Assembly (NCBI RefSeq): GCF_025399195.1
Contig: NW_026252093.1
Location: 186,001-250,000, forward strand
DNA: 64,000 nucleotides
Direction: 5' to 3'
Source of the DNA: Umbelopsis ramanniana AG
Taxonomy: Eukaryota; Mucoromycota; Umbelopsidomycetes; Umbelopsidales; Umbelopsidaceae
The notes under the pieces were generated by a model that was given only the letters and a program-made list of their open reading frames with translations, was not told the DNA's origin and ran no database searches. Positions 50,780 to 63,652 of the stretch are shown here, piece after piece. Every line of letters starts with the position of its first letter. Position 1 is the stretch's first letter. The position numbers were made by a program, and so were the translations under genes.

Positions 50780-53700
50780 ATGGCTTACCCTGTAGTGCCC
50801 CGAGTCACCGAGGCCTTGAATTCACTCTATTCAGCTCAGGATTCAGAAGCAAAAAAGGAGGCTAATCGATGGCTCGAATCATTCCAAAAAACTGTAAGTT
50901 TTCGGCTACAATGACGAATAATTGCTTCTACAACTCGACCAATGTAAATTCATATGCCACAAACGTTCTTAGGCTGACGCATGGTCTGCAGCGGATTATT
51001 TGATTAAAGCTGACGAATCCAACTTAGAGACGAAGCTGTTTGCGGCCCAGACCTTTAGACAAAAGGTAATCGAACTATCTTTAAACTTGTGGTATATGCA
51101 ATGAAATACTTATCGAATCGATTGATCTACAGATTACCTTTGACTTGAAGGAGCTGGATGAATCTGGTCGCGTTTCACTTCGTGATTCTTTATTATCATT
51201 GCTATCCGGGTATGCTACAACCGGGCCTCAGGTCATCAACACCCAGCTGTGCTTATCACTGGCTATCTTAGCAATTCAAATGCCCACCTGGAAAAATGTC
51301 GTCGCTCAGTTTGTTGAGCTTTTTGGCAATTCTGCAGAAACCATTCCTACTCTTTTGGAATTTCTAACTGTTCTTCCTGAAGAAGTCAATAATAACAATA
51401 GGATCCCAATAGGGGTAAGTACAATCTTGTAGTATCGATCATGCTGCAAGTAATCGATTAACCTTTAATGTATGCTAGGATGAGGAATTTCGTTCAAGAG
51501 CAACTGAGCTACTGACGAATAATTCTGACGAAATATTGAAACTGTTGGCGGTGTACATTCAATCAAGCGGTAGGTCTCAAAGCTAAATCGCAATGTTGAT
51601 GGGGTGAGCCATACGATACTGACAGAAATCTTAGGCTCTGACACTGCCATTCAAAATAGTGTCTTCAAATGCCTCTCGAGCTGGCTCAGAACTGGAGATA
51701 TAGACGTGAACAAGTTGGCAAACAATCCACTGCTAGATCTGGCATTCAGGGCGCTCAAGGATGAAGAGCTTTTTGATATCGCAGTCGATGTGATTTGCGA
51801 AATCATTTACGAAACTAAGGATGTACAAGATTATATGCCCTTGATTCAAGTGATTTATCCAAAACTTGTTCCCCTGTATCAAGACCTCGCCATTGTAAAG
51901 GAAGAGGAAGATGACGACAAATTCAGAGGATACTGCCGTATTTTCATTGAAGCCGGTGAAGCTTATATGCTCTTGCTGATCGCACATCAAGAGGCATTTA
52001 CTACCATCATCGACGGTGTTGCGGTATGCACGGCTTATCATGATCTTGACATAGTTCCCATGACTTTCAACTTCTGGTTCGAACTTGCCAATTCGTTGAC
52101 AAGCGAAACATACCGGCAATACCAGCCCCACTTTGTTCGTTACTTCGATCAGCTAGTCGATGTCATGATCAAACACTTGCAATATCCTGAGGAATCAAGT
52201 GATTTCACAAGCGAAGACCGTGATGAATTTAGACAATTCCGCCATCACATGGGCGATACTCTCAAAGACTGCTGTAGGATCGTTGGTTCGCATAGATGTC
52301 TCAGCAAGCCCTTGAATGTTTTATCTGGTTTGTTAGCTGGAGCTCACACTTCAGCCACTTGGCAGCAAATCGAAGCACCTATTTTCGCTCTCCGGGCTAT
52401 GGGTTCTGAGATCCCAGACGAAGAAAATGAGGTGATGCCACAAATTATGGAGTTCTTATCTAAGCTTCCTCATCATCCCAAGATTCGATATGCCGCCACA
52501 CTAGTTATATCACGCTATACCACATGGACAAGAAAGCATCCTGAATACTTGGCCTATCAGCTTAATTTCATATCGGCTGGATTCGAGAACGACGAAGTAG
52601 CGGCTGCAAGTGCGTTGGCGTTGAAGCATCTTTGTAAGGACTGTAGCGAGGTAAGGATGTTAGCGAATGGAAGGGGTGTTAAAGTCATCGGAGACTAACG
52701 CATTTTCACTCATAGCTACTCGTAGACTACTTGTCTCAATTGCATCCATTTTTCATAAACGTCGGCAAGACATTACCTATCTTGGATATTTTAGAGGTGA
52801 CAGAAGCAGTTGCACATGTCATTGCTGTCATCCCTACCAGCGAACTACTCAAGGCTCTACAACTTTTCTGTTTGCCTTTGGCGCAAAAACTTCACGACGT
52901 GGCGGTTAAGGGGAATGAAGCTACTGAAAAAGATCATCGGGATGCTGCAGGTAAGTTTTGTTATGCAATCAAGATGTAAGCAGAATGGTCCGTATTTACT
53001 CATTATTATGAATATAAGACTTGTTGGAGCAAATTAACATTTTCTTGCAAGTCATTCAACCTGAAATTCCCATGAACGAAACGCACCCCTGCGTTGCATT
53101 CATCAACGAGTTATGGCCGGTTTTCGATTTGTGTCTTTCTAACTTTGGAGCGGACCAATCAGTTTCCGAATCTTTGTGCAAATGCTTCAAAACGTGTGTT
53201 ATTTCCTACCGAATGCATTTCGTACCACTTCTGCCTCAGCTTTTGCAACGTATAGTGAACGTGTTTGCTCAAACTGGAATGAGCGCCTACCTCTGGGTTG
53301 CTGGTCGAACGATTCGTGAATACGCAATGGAAGGTACAGATGGTGTAGCACCTTGCTTGGAACTTGTAGAACAATTGAGTAGCCCAACGTTCGCCATGTT
53401 CGGCATTAAATCATTTGACGATATCCCTGACGGTATGTGAAGACTCGTCGTATAACGATAGTACTAAACGGAATGAAATGATTACTAACATTGATGATCG
53501 TTTTGCAGTCGTGGAGGAATATTTCAGAATGCTGGTCAGCTTTTTGAACAGTGCTCCATCTGCCCTGATCCAGAGCCCACTTCTTCCGACTATCTTCCAA
53601 GCTGGGTTGGCTGCACTCGCTGTCCAACAAATGGATGCCATAAATGCTGTGCTTACATTTCACCGAACACTACTCAACATCGGGGTTCCAGATGCACAAA

Positions 53701-54220
53701 CCACACCAAAGATGTCTCCTAGAGCCTCCTCCGATAATATAGCTCACTATATGCCGACTTTGAGTGCTTCTGAGATTGCTATGGCCGCGCAACGAAACGC
53801 AGCCGTGGTCCGCTCGCTCTTCCAGGAGTTCGGACTTCAGTTCACAAACCAACTTTTTGATGGTTTAATCAACCACTTCCCTCGAGATGTTGTCCAGGAC
53901 GTCGCTGCTATTCAAAAATTGCTAGTTCAAATGCTCCCAACAGAGAGCAGTAAATGGATGATCTCTGTAGTGGAGAACTTCCCTGCGCAAACCATGACGG
54001 CTGCTGAGCGACAGACTTTCCTCACTGATTATACCAAGTAAGTACAAGTATGTGAAGATGTGGCATCTGTATAAGAATCTAATCGTTTCATTCAAGGGCT
54101 ATTCAAGATCGACAATGGCCAAAAGTTCGACGGGTATTGACTGACTTCGTAAACGCATATCGCCGCAAACACACCTCACGCGAAGCTCCAAGAAGAGTAG
54201 CATCTAGCGCTACGATCTAA
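50780..54220 (+). CDS. MTR10: Nuclear import receptor Mtr10/transportin-3
   Basis: Nine exons: join(50780..50893,50973..51065,51133..51414,51479..51569,51635..52650,52716..52950,53019..53432,53509..54037,54097..54220), 965 aa. An all-helical HEAT-repeat importin-beta protein: ALNSLYSAQDSEAKKEANRW LESFQKT at the N-terminus, WSAADYLIKADESNLETKLF AAQTFRQKI, then conserved TNPO3 blocks TWQQIEAPIFALRAMGSEIP and HPKIRYAATLVISRYTTWT. In yeast Mtr10 imports Npl3 and tRNA; animal TNPO3 imports SR proteins. Intact and full length (human TNPO3 is 923 aa). Confidence 0.95.
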
Positions 54221-55213
54221 GCTTGTAGTTAAATTAGGAGAACAACAATAAAAAGTTAAACTTAGATAATTTCAGTCATTTTAAAATTTTCTTTCATATA
54301 AAATAAAATTGATCGCTCATATACCGTTGTAGTCATTAATTGCGGCCATCATGGTGTGAATATGGATGCATTATATAAATATAATCATTGCGGTTAGAGA
54401 CCATTGTTTGAACCAGCGACTACTTCTATTCAAAGAATAAGAGCAAGTCACTAGCGACAAAAGTCTTGAAAATTTTAAAATTGATGTGGTTTACTTGTGG
54501 CGCAAGACTGGTGTGCACGTTCAAGAACTTTAAACCCATTTTTCTGCTTTGAGAGATGAGACAGTTGACGGCGAAGCTAAACATCATTAAAGTAAAGGAT
54601 ATACATTACAAAGCTACACCTAAAAATTTCAACAAAATCCAAAAAACGTTCTTAACATGGAATGCTGACCTACTAGCGACCCTGTCTTCAACAAGAAGCA
54701 CTACAATAGCATATGTAGACATGCTTATACATGCGTACACTAATGGTTACTAATAGTTACATTTTTCTTTAATATGAGCTTACTTGTGTCGAAAACATGA
54801 TTTTAACTTCCTATTATCTCTCTACTAATTGTATCTGAAGAGAAATCGGCTGCTGCCATTCGGAAAAACAAGATGACAAAAAAATTGTGATATCATCAGT
54901 GGCTAGCAACCGAACCCATTTTGAAACTGAGGATGTCTTTCCAGCCTAGTGTGCATGGTAACCAAGCCACACATAGTTTTTCTTCAGTGGACTGAATAGG
55001 AGCGAGCAATGGCTGGGAATGAAAATTGCCTATTTCGATTCCCACCCAAAAGCAGGTCAGCTCTGATTGGTGAATGACGTTCCCGCTTAAGCTTGCCCAA
55101 TCGGACCATGTGATTTTCAAGATTTTTGCTGACAGTGATTATTTGACCTATTTTTCCCCACCAACCCACCCCGCTTAAATTCTCTACTCTTTTTTATTAG
55201 TCTCTCATTCACA
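54221..55213. other. ~1 kb intergenic, PEX13 promoter
   Basis: No coding signal (a 65-codon frame at 54556 is chance). The 150 bases before PEX13 hold ATTGG/CCAAT-type motifs at about 55057 and 55087 and a pyrimidine-rich stretch just before the ATG. Confidence 0.45.
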
Positions 55214-56633
55214 ATGCCATCCCCACCAAAACCTTGGGAATCGGCTAATGCTGGTACAGCAACAAGCGCTATAACCTCTCCAGCTACGGCTGCTGGTGTC
55301 TCATCACTGGCATCTGATTTCAGCTCAACTCCTGATATACCTTCAAGACCTCAATCACTCGCAGCTAATAGACCAGCAGGTAATGTACAACATTGACCAA
55401 GTTTTTGGTCTACTGCCACCTAAACTGGCAGAGTATTGAGTCACTATTTTTTTGAATCCACTCCCATTAACATAAATTATATTTCATTTTACAGGCTATG
55501 GAACTAACTCTGCATACGGTGGTGGCTATGGAGCTTCGACTGGATTCGGCTCATCGTATTCCAGCCCATACAATCGAATGGGCTCAATGGGCTCAATGGG
55601 CTCATACGGCTCCTATGGATCTAGTTACGGATCTGGCTATGGCTCATATGGTGGTATGAGTAGCATGAGCTCGTATTCACCATATAGTAGACTTGGTTCA
55701 TACGGTGGTATGGGCTCTTATGGGTCTGGTTATGGTTCATACGGTGGTGGATATTCTCCTTACAACCGTATGGGCTACAACGGTATGCCTGGTGGCCCCG
55801 ATGAATTTTCTTTGACACAGCGAATGGAAACCGGTACTCGGGCGACATTTGAAGTGATAGAGTCCATTGTCGGTGCTTTCGGTGGATTCGCACAGATGCT
55901 CGAATCTACTTTCATGGCCACTCACTCAAGTTTTATGGCCATGGTTGGAGTTGCTGAACAGTTCGGAAACCTGAGAACTTACCTTGGTCAAGTTTTGAGC
56001 ATCTTTGCTCTTATCCGATGGGCTAAAAGTCTTTTCTACAAAGTTACTGGACGACAACCTCCAGCCAACCCACAAGAGTTGAATGCCAACAGTTTCCAAC
56101 AATTCCAGGAAGCAACTCCTCAAAAGCTTTCTCGAAAGCCTTTCTTCATCTTCCTTTTTGCTGTCGTTGGGCTTCCTTACTTGATGCACAAGCTTATTAA
56201 GCACATCAGCGCCAAGCAGCAGCAACAGCAGCAAATGTTCCTTCCAGATGGTACGCCTATGCAACAACCTATGAATGGCATGATGCCACAGCAGGATCAA
56301 GTAGACCCACAAAATCTGGAGTTTGCTCGCGCAAGCTATGACTTCAATGCTGAATCTCCTATGGAGTTAACTCTCAAGAAGGGAGATATTATTGCTATTT
56401 TGTCCAAGGTGGATCCAGCTACTGGTGTGCAAAGTCAATGGTGGCGAGGACGACTTCGAAACGGCACGATGGGTCTGTTCCCTGCAAATTATGTAGAGAT
56501 CATCCAAAAGGGTGCACCAAATGGTAACGTCAATAACCAAGTTCCTACCAGCCCTTCACCTACAGCTGATGTTGAGTTGACCAAAATCCCGCAAGCAACG
56601 CCAAACAGCACAGCCAACCCTGTTTCTACTTAA
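55214..56633 (+). CDS. PEX13: Peroxisomal docking protein Pex13
   Basis: Two exons: join(55214..55379,55495..56633), 434 aa. Pex13 forms the peroxisomal matrix-protein import site with Pex14. The N-terminal half has a long YG/GSYG-rich repeat (GSYGSYGSSYGSGYGSYGG and more), a domain that in other Pex13 proteins forms the selective import phase. The membrane part follows (FEVIESIVGAFGGFAQMLES, MMATH-type amphipathic region, FFIFLFAVVGLPYLMHKLIK), then a Gln-rich linker and a C-terminal SH3 domain (ARASYDFNAESPMELTLKKG, WWRGRLRNGTMGLFPANYVE) that binds Pex5/Pex14 in yeast. Length and order match fungal Pex13. Confidence 0.96.
55578..55604 (+). repeat. 9-bp perfect tandem repeat (ATGGGCTCA x3) in PEX13
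   Basis: Three perfect copies encode MGS MGS MGS inside the YG-rich domain, followed by diverged SYG-type units up to about 55760. Likely slippage-prone. Confidence 0.9.
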
Positions 56634-57129
56634 AATTGACCATGGCTCTTGAAAGTAGGCATTAGATTATATGCCACATACTACTTCAAACACTCTCCAA
56701 ACCTATCCTACTCGAATAGCCATTGTAATATATCCCATACATCCTTTATTATTTCTTTGTTTCGTCTCTATAAAACTCTCTTTTGGATATCTTCAATACA
56801 CATTCTATTTCTGGATGCATTTGATATAATATGCGTTTGGATAAGTAATCAATCTGCCTCGCATCTCAAGAAGTCATTTAAGTGGTGTCAAAGAATGAAA
56901 GTACAGTATTAAAGCATAGTTTATTGCATAATTGTCCTATACTTGTGAAAAGAGTGTGCGTAGCATAAGTAAAGCATATGTATGGCGAAAATATCGAAAC
57001 TCACTGGAAGTGCGAATCACCAAATAAATTAGACAGTACTATTAGTAGTATAGATATAATACATACGGCTTGTGAAAATTAGTGCTTGCTTTGTTCGTTT
57101 CCAGTTTTGTTGTTATTTGCTAATTTCCA
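56634..57129. other. Convergent intergenic PEX13 / cyclin
   Basis: About 500 A/T-rich bases, 3' flanks of both genes. No coding signal. Confidence 0.5.
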
Positions 57130-58695
57130 TTATCGTCGACAGAGACTTTGCATCATCTGGACACAGGTTTTTAATGAATCCTTTAGCGAAGAAAGTCAAC
57201 ATATTGAGTGCACTGGGAAAACAATTGTACAGTGGGAAAAAGAAGCATACCTGACACACAGAAGTCAAGCTGCATGCAATATCCACCGTTTCATTTAAAT
57301 CATCAAAATCCAAATGTATCAGCCCACACTTGAAAGCGCTGACAGCAAGCGTCAGAGGAGAGTACTGAAGATACGCCCATTCTGAAAGTGTCAGGCCGTT
57401 GTTAGTGATATTTCTTCTAGTTACAAACATCGATGAGGGCTCACCGAAACTGGCCATATCCAGATACAATTGTGCTGCCTTCACTACTTGATCACTATAC
57501 GCACATTGCTCTGGAGTAGATCGAGCTTCCGGTAAACACGAGAGCAGTTCGTCCAACATTGCCTGTGGCGTTGTTACCCGAATTTCCCAACCAAGAACTG
57601 ATAGGATTTCCTTCTCGACTTTCTAAGGAATAGCAATTTAATACACGGTTATTATTGTCTTTTTTTCTGATTGGTTTCTTTTTTTTTTTTCAAGTGTATT
57701 GAGTAGATTATCCAACCTTGATCTTTTCTGCCGATGTAGCATATTTCGCGCATTCTACCATGTCGCCGATCTAATTGCGTTAAGGATTAATAGGGGCATA
57801 GATGATTAGAAAACTGGAGATATCCTTACCATTGGCTCTCGGGTCTCTTCGTTAAACTTGCCCGCTATATACACACAACCAAGTGCAACGTGATATATCC
57901 TCTGTCTCCATCGCAAATTACATTTCTCTATGAATCGATCCAAGAAATTTATGGCCATGAAAATAGTTTCTGAATGAAAGCGTAGAAATCCAGCATTGAC
58001 CTTTCAAAATATGACTAATTAGAATTAGATTGCTAAGCTGTGCAAATTTATGAACCATAATTCACCAATACCTGATGTATCCATCGAATAACCTCCTTAC
58101 GCAAATGATAGATGGCTGTATATTCCGTGAAAAGTAGCTGCCGAGGAAGGTGGCGGCCGTCAGAACATAATAATGCCAACAATCGTTTGCTTGGTGTGTA
58201 TCTGTGTGATTTTCTTTCTCCCTCAATCCATGCAGACTTCGTCTCCAGAGGCGGTGAGCAATAAAGCGAAGTCGCTTCTACATTATGCACTGCAAGCTGA
58301 TTATACGGTGGGACAGGGTAGTTGGTCGATATTAATTTGACATAGTCGTTAGTGTGCAAGGCAGAAATTGCTGGACATGATTTTTGTCGCTTCGGTACTT
58401 GAAAGACAAGCGTTTGTGACAAAGTTGCTTCGTAGCTTCTTTTGGAGGTTTCTAGGTTGCTGACTTCTTGCTGTGTTGTTTGAAACGATATACTTTTTGA
58501 TATACTGTCTCTACTTGTTAATGTCATAAATGTGATATCCTTCTGTAGGTTTGGGAGGTTTCGGTGAGGGTGGCAATGTGAGCGTGTTGGTGACATTGTC
58601 TGGATATTACTATGGCGACTTTCAACGTCTACTCCCGAGTCTCTGCGAGTCAAACATAATGGATACATAGCAATATCAATCTGGTGGTTGGTCAT
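57130..58695 (-). CDS. Cyclin-fold protein
   Basis: About six exons; start ATG at 58695, stop at 57130-57132. The N-terminal 140 residues are disordered with an RRDSGVDVESRHS stretch. The cyclin box begins near YTAIYHLRKEVIRWIHQVNA and continues FLRFHSETIFMAINFLDRFI EKC, HVALGCVYIAGKFNEETREP, EKIKKVEKEILSVLGWEIRV TTP, the pattern of cyclins A/B/D (E K of helix 3 and 5 retained). A second cyclin fold follows (YLDMASFGEPSSMFV; SPLTLAVSAFKCGLIHLDFD). No clear D-box. Partner kinase and cell-cycle phase cannot be told from sequence. The last exon (a few residues after TSVCQ) is tentative. Confidence 0.85.
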
Positions 58696-59562
58696 TTTTT
58701 GTTCCCGAAATGCACAGGCTAGTTTGTTGAACAGAGCTGAGGAAAAGACGAACGCTTGCTATAAAAGAAACTACTGAAAAAAACAAAGAATGGAGGAGAG
58801 GTTAAAGTAGGTCATGAACAATAATACACTATATCAGCTTTGTGGTGTGGTTTAGACCTTTGATAATTCGTGAGGTCAATATTTTGTCTTATGTTCCTTC
58901 AGACTCCCAATTTGACCAAATAACCCACTTTTTTCTTCTGAATGTCCCCTTGGTTCAAAAAAACATACACATCCCTAATTTATAGCTTATAGCCGTATGT
59001 CAATTTCATCCAAATCAACGTTGCATCAATTAATTTTTCCTAGCAGACTCTCTGTTGATACATGGTGCATCTTCAGAATACTCCATGATCCTTTCGAACT
59101 TGAAGCCGTTCCTGCTATGAGCGTTGCTGCATCTTATATTAACGACGAGTTTGCATAGGTCAATTAAAAGCTATGACTATAGAACTCAACATATTTTTCA
59201 TTTCTCACCCCTGCTGCTTTTATGTCCCTAGCTTACCTTTACCCCGCCGCCCGTAGGAATCGCTCAAGTAAAGTCAGTCAAGCATATCTTTCACATCCAG
59301 TTTCTGGGTTCGCTGCTTTCACTTCCGTTTATAGTTTCTTCCGTCTTTAATTTTTGTTTGTTATTCTTTCTATCGAATATCTATGTACAATGGAGCTACA
59401 CCCGGCCAGCAGTGCTTAGAACGAGGAATGCATGAAGAGCGATATAATTTGCTTTTCTTATACCAGTTTGTCCGAACCAGGCTCAGAATTTAATTGATGT
59501 TTGAGGAACTAAATCCAGGAGGGGAATGGGAAATCGGTTTGTGTTAAGTCTATGCTTTTTTT
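58696..59562. other. ~870 bp intergenic, cyclin promoter
   Basis: Upstream region of the cyclin gene and 3' flank of the pantothenate kinase gene. T- and A-rich; no coding signal. Confidence 0.45.
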
Positions 59563-61248
59563 CTACTGAGGATAATGAAACGTCATCCTTACCGCGCCTG
59601 CAGCTCCTAGGTATCCTTCATGTCGCAAAAAGAGAGCCCTGATATTGCCTTGTGACCAAAAGTTGATTGCATACGATAATGTGTTCATTGTAACAGGGTG
59701 ACCTAAGCAAATTGTTATTATATTTTTAATTTGTTGATCCTTAGGTACGCAGGTAGAATGTATGAATTTACCTCGAATAAAGCCTCCTCCAAAATAAATT
59801 CTTTTCAATCCATGCTGTTGGGCGTTCAAATAGGCAATCTGACCAATGTTGTTGCTGATGGTTATATGTTAAGACTACTATGCATGCAACAAAAAGCGGT
59901 ATGATATCATTGTAGCTGCGTGCGCGTACCTGATCATATACAACAAGCTTCTAGAAATATCTTCAGACTTGAAAGACTTTTGCTCTATTTTCTCGCCTTT
60001 TCGGAACACTTTACCAAAGCTTGATGCAATTTTGGATGACTTGAGCCCCAGCTTAGAGTAGTCTGATCCATATATATCTCCAACAAGCAGATCTACATTG
60101 CGATTGTCACCGTGTTGGGACATCTCCAGCATTTCTAAATGGACCAAGGGTTTAGTCATACATCGCATAACCGCAAACGAACAGAAGCAGGTACGAAATG
60201 TTGCATTGCTTCATACCGTCAAAAGATTTCGCATCTGTCAATAGTGACAGGAGGCCCCATAGTGTACCGCCGCCGAGCTAAAACAGATGTTATTGTTAGC
60301 AATCGATCGTCCTATCTGTATTGATGTTGTCGAACTCACCGACGTTCCACTGATGCGAACATAGTCGCCAGGGCCAGTAACTTTCAGAATACTAATTATG
60401 GTTTAATTGTTCATAGAATGTTAGGGGCCACGTGTTTCGTATCATCTAATCTACAATCACCTTACCTGACTCCACTACCAATATTAACCAACTGAAGTAA
60501 TAAAAAGGCGTTAATTTAGGTCTTGATGATAGAATATCAATCGCTAGCATGAACTTGCCATGTACGGGTACAAATCCTTTGGCGTTTCTTCGAAACACAT
60601 GCCTGTCGCTTCTGAATATGAGAATACTTCTCTGGGTATCTGTTGGATAAAGAAATTGAGACCTACACAAATCCAGTTAATAAGGTCATCATTTGCAACC
60701 CCCCCCCAAAAAAAAAACCTTGCGGGTTTTCATTGCCGCTTTACCTATTATGAGGCATTCCATCTCATCTTCTTTCCGAATGGGTATTCCTGGAAAAGCT
60801 CGCTTTAACTTTTCATAGTACATGTGTGCGCCGCCTCCAGTTGCCACAACATGTGGAGTGAGGTTGGGCCGTGTGGATTTTTGTGACTCTTGCAATAGTC
60901 GTACCACCAATTCGATACCGTTATCTAAACAGTCTGTCTCGAAACGCGTAAAATGAAGCTTTCCGCCTTGTATGCCTGGAGTGGACGTGTAGTAAACAAC
61001 TTTAGTCAACGAGCCTCCAATCTAATATTTGTGGGGTGGAATTTCGTCAGTAAGCATATTCCCAATTTAGTGAGATATGGTATTGGAAATTTGCTGACTC
61101 AGGGTTTGTTCCGAATTCAGCACTTTGGCACACTCACGTCAATGGCAATTTGAGAAACTTGTTCTGTTTGATTGGGAAGGTAAATGTCGCGAGTTTCGTT
61201 AGAGGCTCTAGTTTCTGGAGAGAGACGAGCTCCTATAATGTTCATCAT
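59563..61248 (-). CDS. CAB1: Pantothenate kinase (eukaryotic PANK/Cab1 type)
   Basis: About eight exons; start [10 protein letters not shown] at 61248, stop at 59563-59565. First, rate-limiting step of coenzyme A synthesis. ASKHA-fold motifs: [16 protein letters not shown] (phosphate 1), [67 protein letters not shown] (phosphate 2), [60 protein letters not shown] 27-base GT...AG stretch just before the stop is too short to be an intron, so the C-terminus is read through it. One intron (about 60670-60745) carries a C9-A9 run. Confidence 0.93.
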
Positions 61249-61375
61249 GATGACTGATGGGGAAAATTAAAAGACAAGCGGAATTCTACCGTGGGGTAAA
61301 GGGAATTCGGTCTCCTTTATCACTCCGAGCGTTTTATAAGCTTTGGCTGAGCCAGAAAGATTTTATTTGCGTTTG

Positions 61376-63652
61376 TCATCCAATTCGGTATGCATTACGG
61401 GTATACTGTACTTGATCAATTGATGGCAAGTGAGTTGCCCACTCGGAAACCAAGGTATTTTCACATGATGTGTTTAGCCCTTTGGTAAGTGCTTGTGTAG
61501 AACACTCTACCCAGAATGATTCCTCGAAATTGGTATTTCTACCCAGGATGCTGTATAGAAGGAGGAGGCTCGTTGGTAAGATGTACCCATGTACATCAAG
61601 TTTATATAATACACTTTGGCTTGCTTTTTCGGTACTGTTTTCAGATTTTGTAAGCTTGCGAACAATTCGTTGTTCAGTCTGTAAGTGCTACGTTTAGTAT
61701 AATCTGGCACATTTGATTGTTCCGAATTAGTTTTCCATTTTACCTCAGCACACTTCAAAGTAGAGTTTAAGAAAGACTGTGGAGATATCAACGTCGGAGG
61801 TCCGTGGGCCCGGTCACTTGTCCTGGGTTCTCGCCATGTAACAAGCGCATCTACTAAATTTTGAACGTCATCCACTCCATGTACAAGGAAAAGTGAGTTC
61901 TTCTCGTTATCACCAGCTACTGGTTTCTTTTCTTGCCGACTGGACGTATCTGATGTAAGCATATGGTTCGTGATAATACGAGTTGACTCACGAATTTACT
62001 TACGTGGTACCAGGATTGATAGATTCCAAATACTCCAAGTCACTCAACACTTCTTTAGATAACACTTCGTTTTCCTTGTCATTCGTCTGATATGGGAGGA
62101 TATAATTGACGCCTAAGAAATGTTGACTCAATATCAGGTATCTATAGTCTGTAGTTCACCACATTGTGCTTACCAGCGTCTTTTAAATGTCTTCGGAAGG
62201 CTACTGTAGATCTACTACCAATCGCTTCAACTTCACCTCCTACAAATCGTTTGGACCGAAATAAGATGCATACTGTAATGCCGATATAGTAGAAATAGTC
62301 GCACTCTTCCATATTCAATAGGTCAAATAAGGAACGAAATGATGATGCCCATTCGTCTTCCCGCGCCTGCCATTCCTGTAAGTCAAGTTTATCTTGTTCC
62401 GTGTATGCGCTTTTGCTAAGTAATCGGTTATTCGAAGCGATTTTATCGTTTGATAAAGTTGAGTTTGGATAGGCCCAGTGATACAAACATTGGCTTATAG
62501 TATAACCGACATCGGTGACCTCCTCCGGATTTCTGCAGTACTCAAGCAGCTTTTCGTTGGCGAAGTGATTGGATCGAAATCGTGAAAGAGCTTTTGCTTG
62601 GCTTCTGCCATCTGTTTGCATCCAGTCAAAATTATGAGTAGAAGTAATAAATAGACTAGTTTTGAGTGCCCAGTCAAATGGGGCCAGCGGTTGTGTAAGA
62701 TTACTCATTGCCGTACTGCCTTGTTTCAGAGGCGTGGAATTAATCGTTTTGCCGATGTCCAATGCGCCCGATATTGCTGTGGCATTCTCTACCTTTTGTT
62801 TTAACACAGACAACAATCTTCCGTCATGTACATCTTCTTCATTCACTTCAGAGAGTCCAGTCATTGTATAGTTCGCGAGTGTCAGTTCTACACTTTGCTC
62901 CGGTTCATCCCAGGTATTATCCATCAAAGTCGCACGTGAAAAGCGAGATACCTCATCAGAAATGTCATAGTCGTCATGGTCGGCTCGGTCATTCATCTCG
63001 TCACTATCTACACTCTCCGTGCCGTCCGACATATCATCGTTGAGAAAAGTCTTATAATCATCTTGGCTAGCCAGATTGATGACGAGGCGATTTTCGGAAT
63101 CGCCTAAATCTCCTTCTTCATTCTTCTTTTGCTTAACGACAATAGGTACGGTTCCTTTGATGTCAAGAGGTTCAGATATCTCGGCTATTGTGTGGTTGCC
63201 TTTTTCCTTCATTGCTTCTGATTCCTTGCCTTCGGACGCATTATCTTCATCGTCTGACCAATATTCGTTCTGAAACTCTTGTTGTGAAAGATTTTCCAAT
63301 ATCGAAAAAGAACTTTGGCTACTGTATTCTGGTTGCGAAGAACAGGCGAACGGATTGTGAGCATGCGCATTGGTTTGAGAGGACAGTCTGAACGGACTGT
63401 CTTCCTCTAAGGGTTGGCTATTAACGTCAGGCTGTCGTTCAGAAGACGGACGGGCAAAAAAATCAATGGTTGTTTGCCGTACTGCATTCTTTTTATCTTC
63501 TCGCTCTTCTTTGGCTTCACGGGTTTGCAGTGCCCTTCTTTTCCGTTGCAAAGTCTGAAGAATGTCCTTAGTTTAAAGCGATCCTAATCATAAAAAGGGA
63601 AAATCAATGGCTATACCTTTAGGTGTGCAATATCAACAGGCCGTTTGCTCAT
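61376..63652 (-). CDS. DONSON: DONSON-like replication factor
   Basis: Five exons: complement(join(61376..61678,61744..61939,62004..62112,62174..63554,63617..63652)), 674 aa. The N-terminus has a PIP-box-like motif (QTTIDFFARP) and long acidic disorder. The conserved core matches animal DONSON: FDWALKTSLFITSTHNFDWM, SQCLYHWAYPNSTL, EWASSFRSLFDLLNMEECDY, FYYIGITVCILFRSKRFVGG, SRSTVAFRRHLKDAGVNYIL and, at the end, KLDVHGYILPTSLLLLYSIL. DONSON helps load GINS to form the CMG helicase at origins and supports forks. It is absent from budding and fission yeast. Choice of acceptor before exon 4 (after GTCCAG) is fixed by frame. Confidence 0.92.

Noticed and set aside
59566-59592. A 27-base GT...AG segment that would leave the PANK stop codon as its own exon
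   Set aside because: Too short for a spliceosomal intron; reading through it stays in frame and ends at the same TAG.
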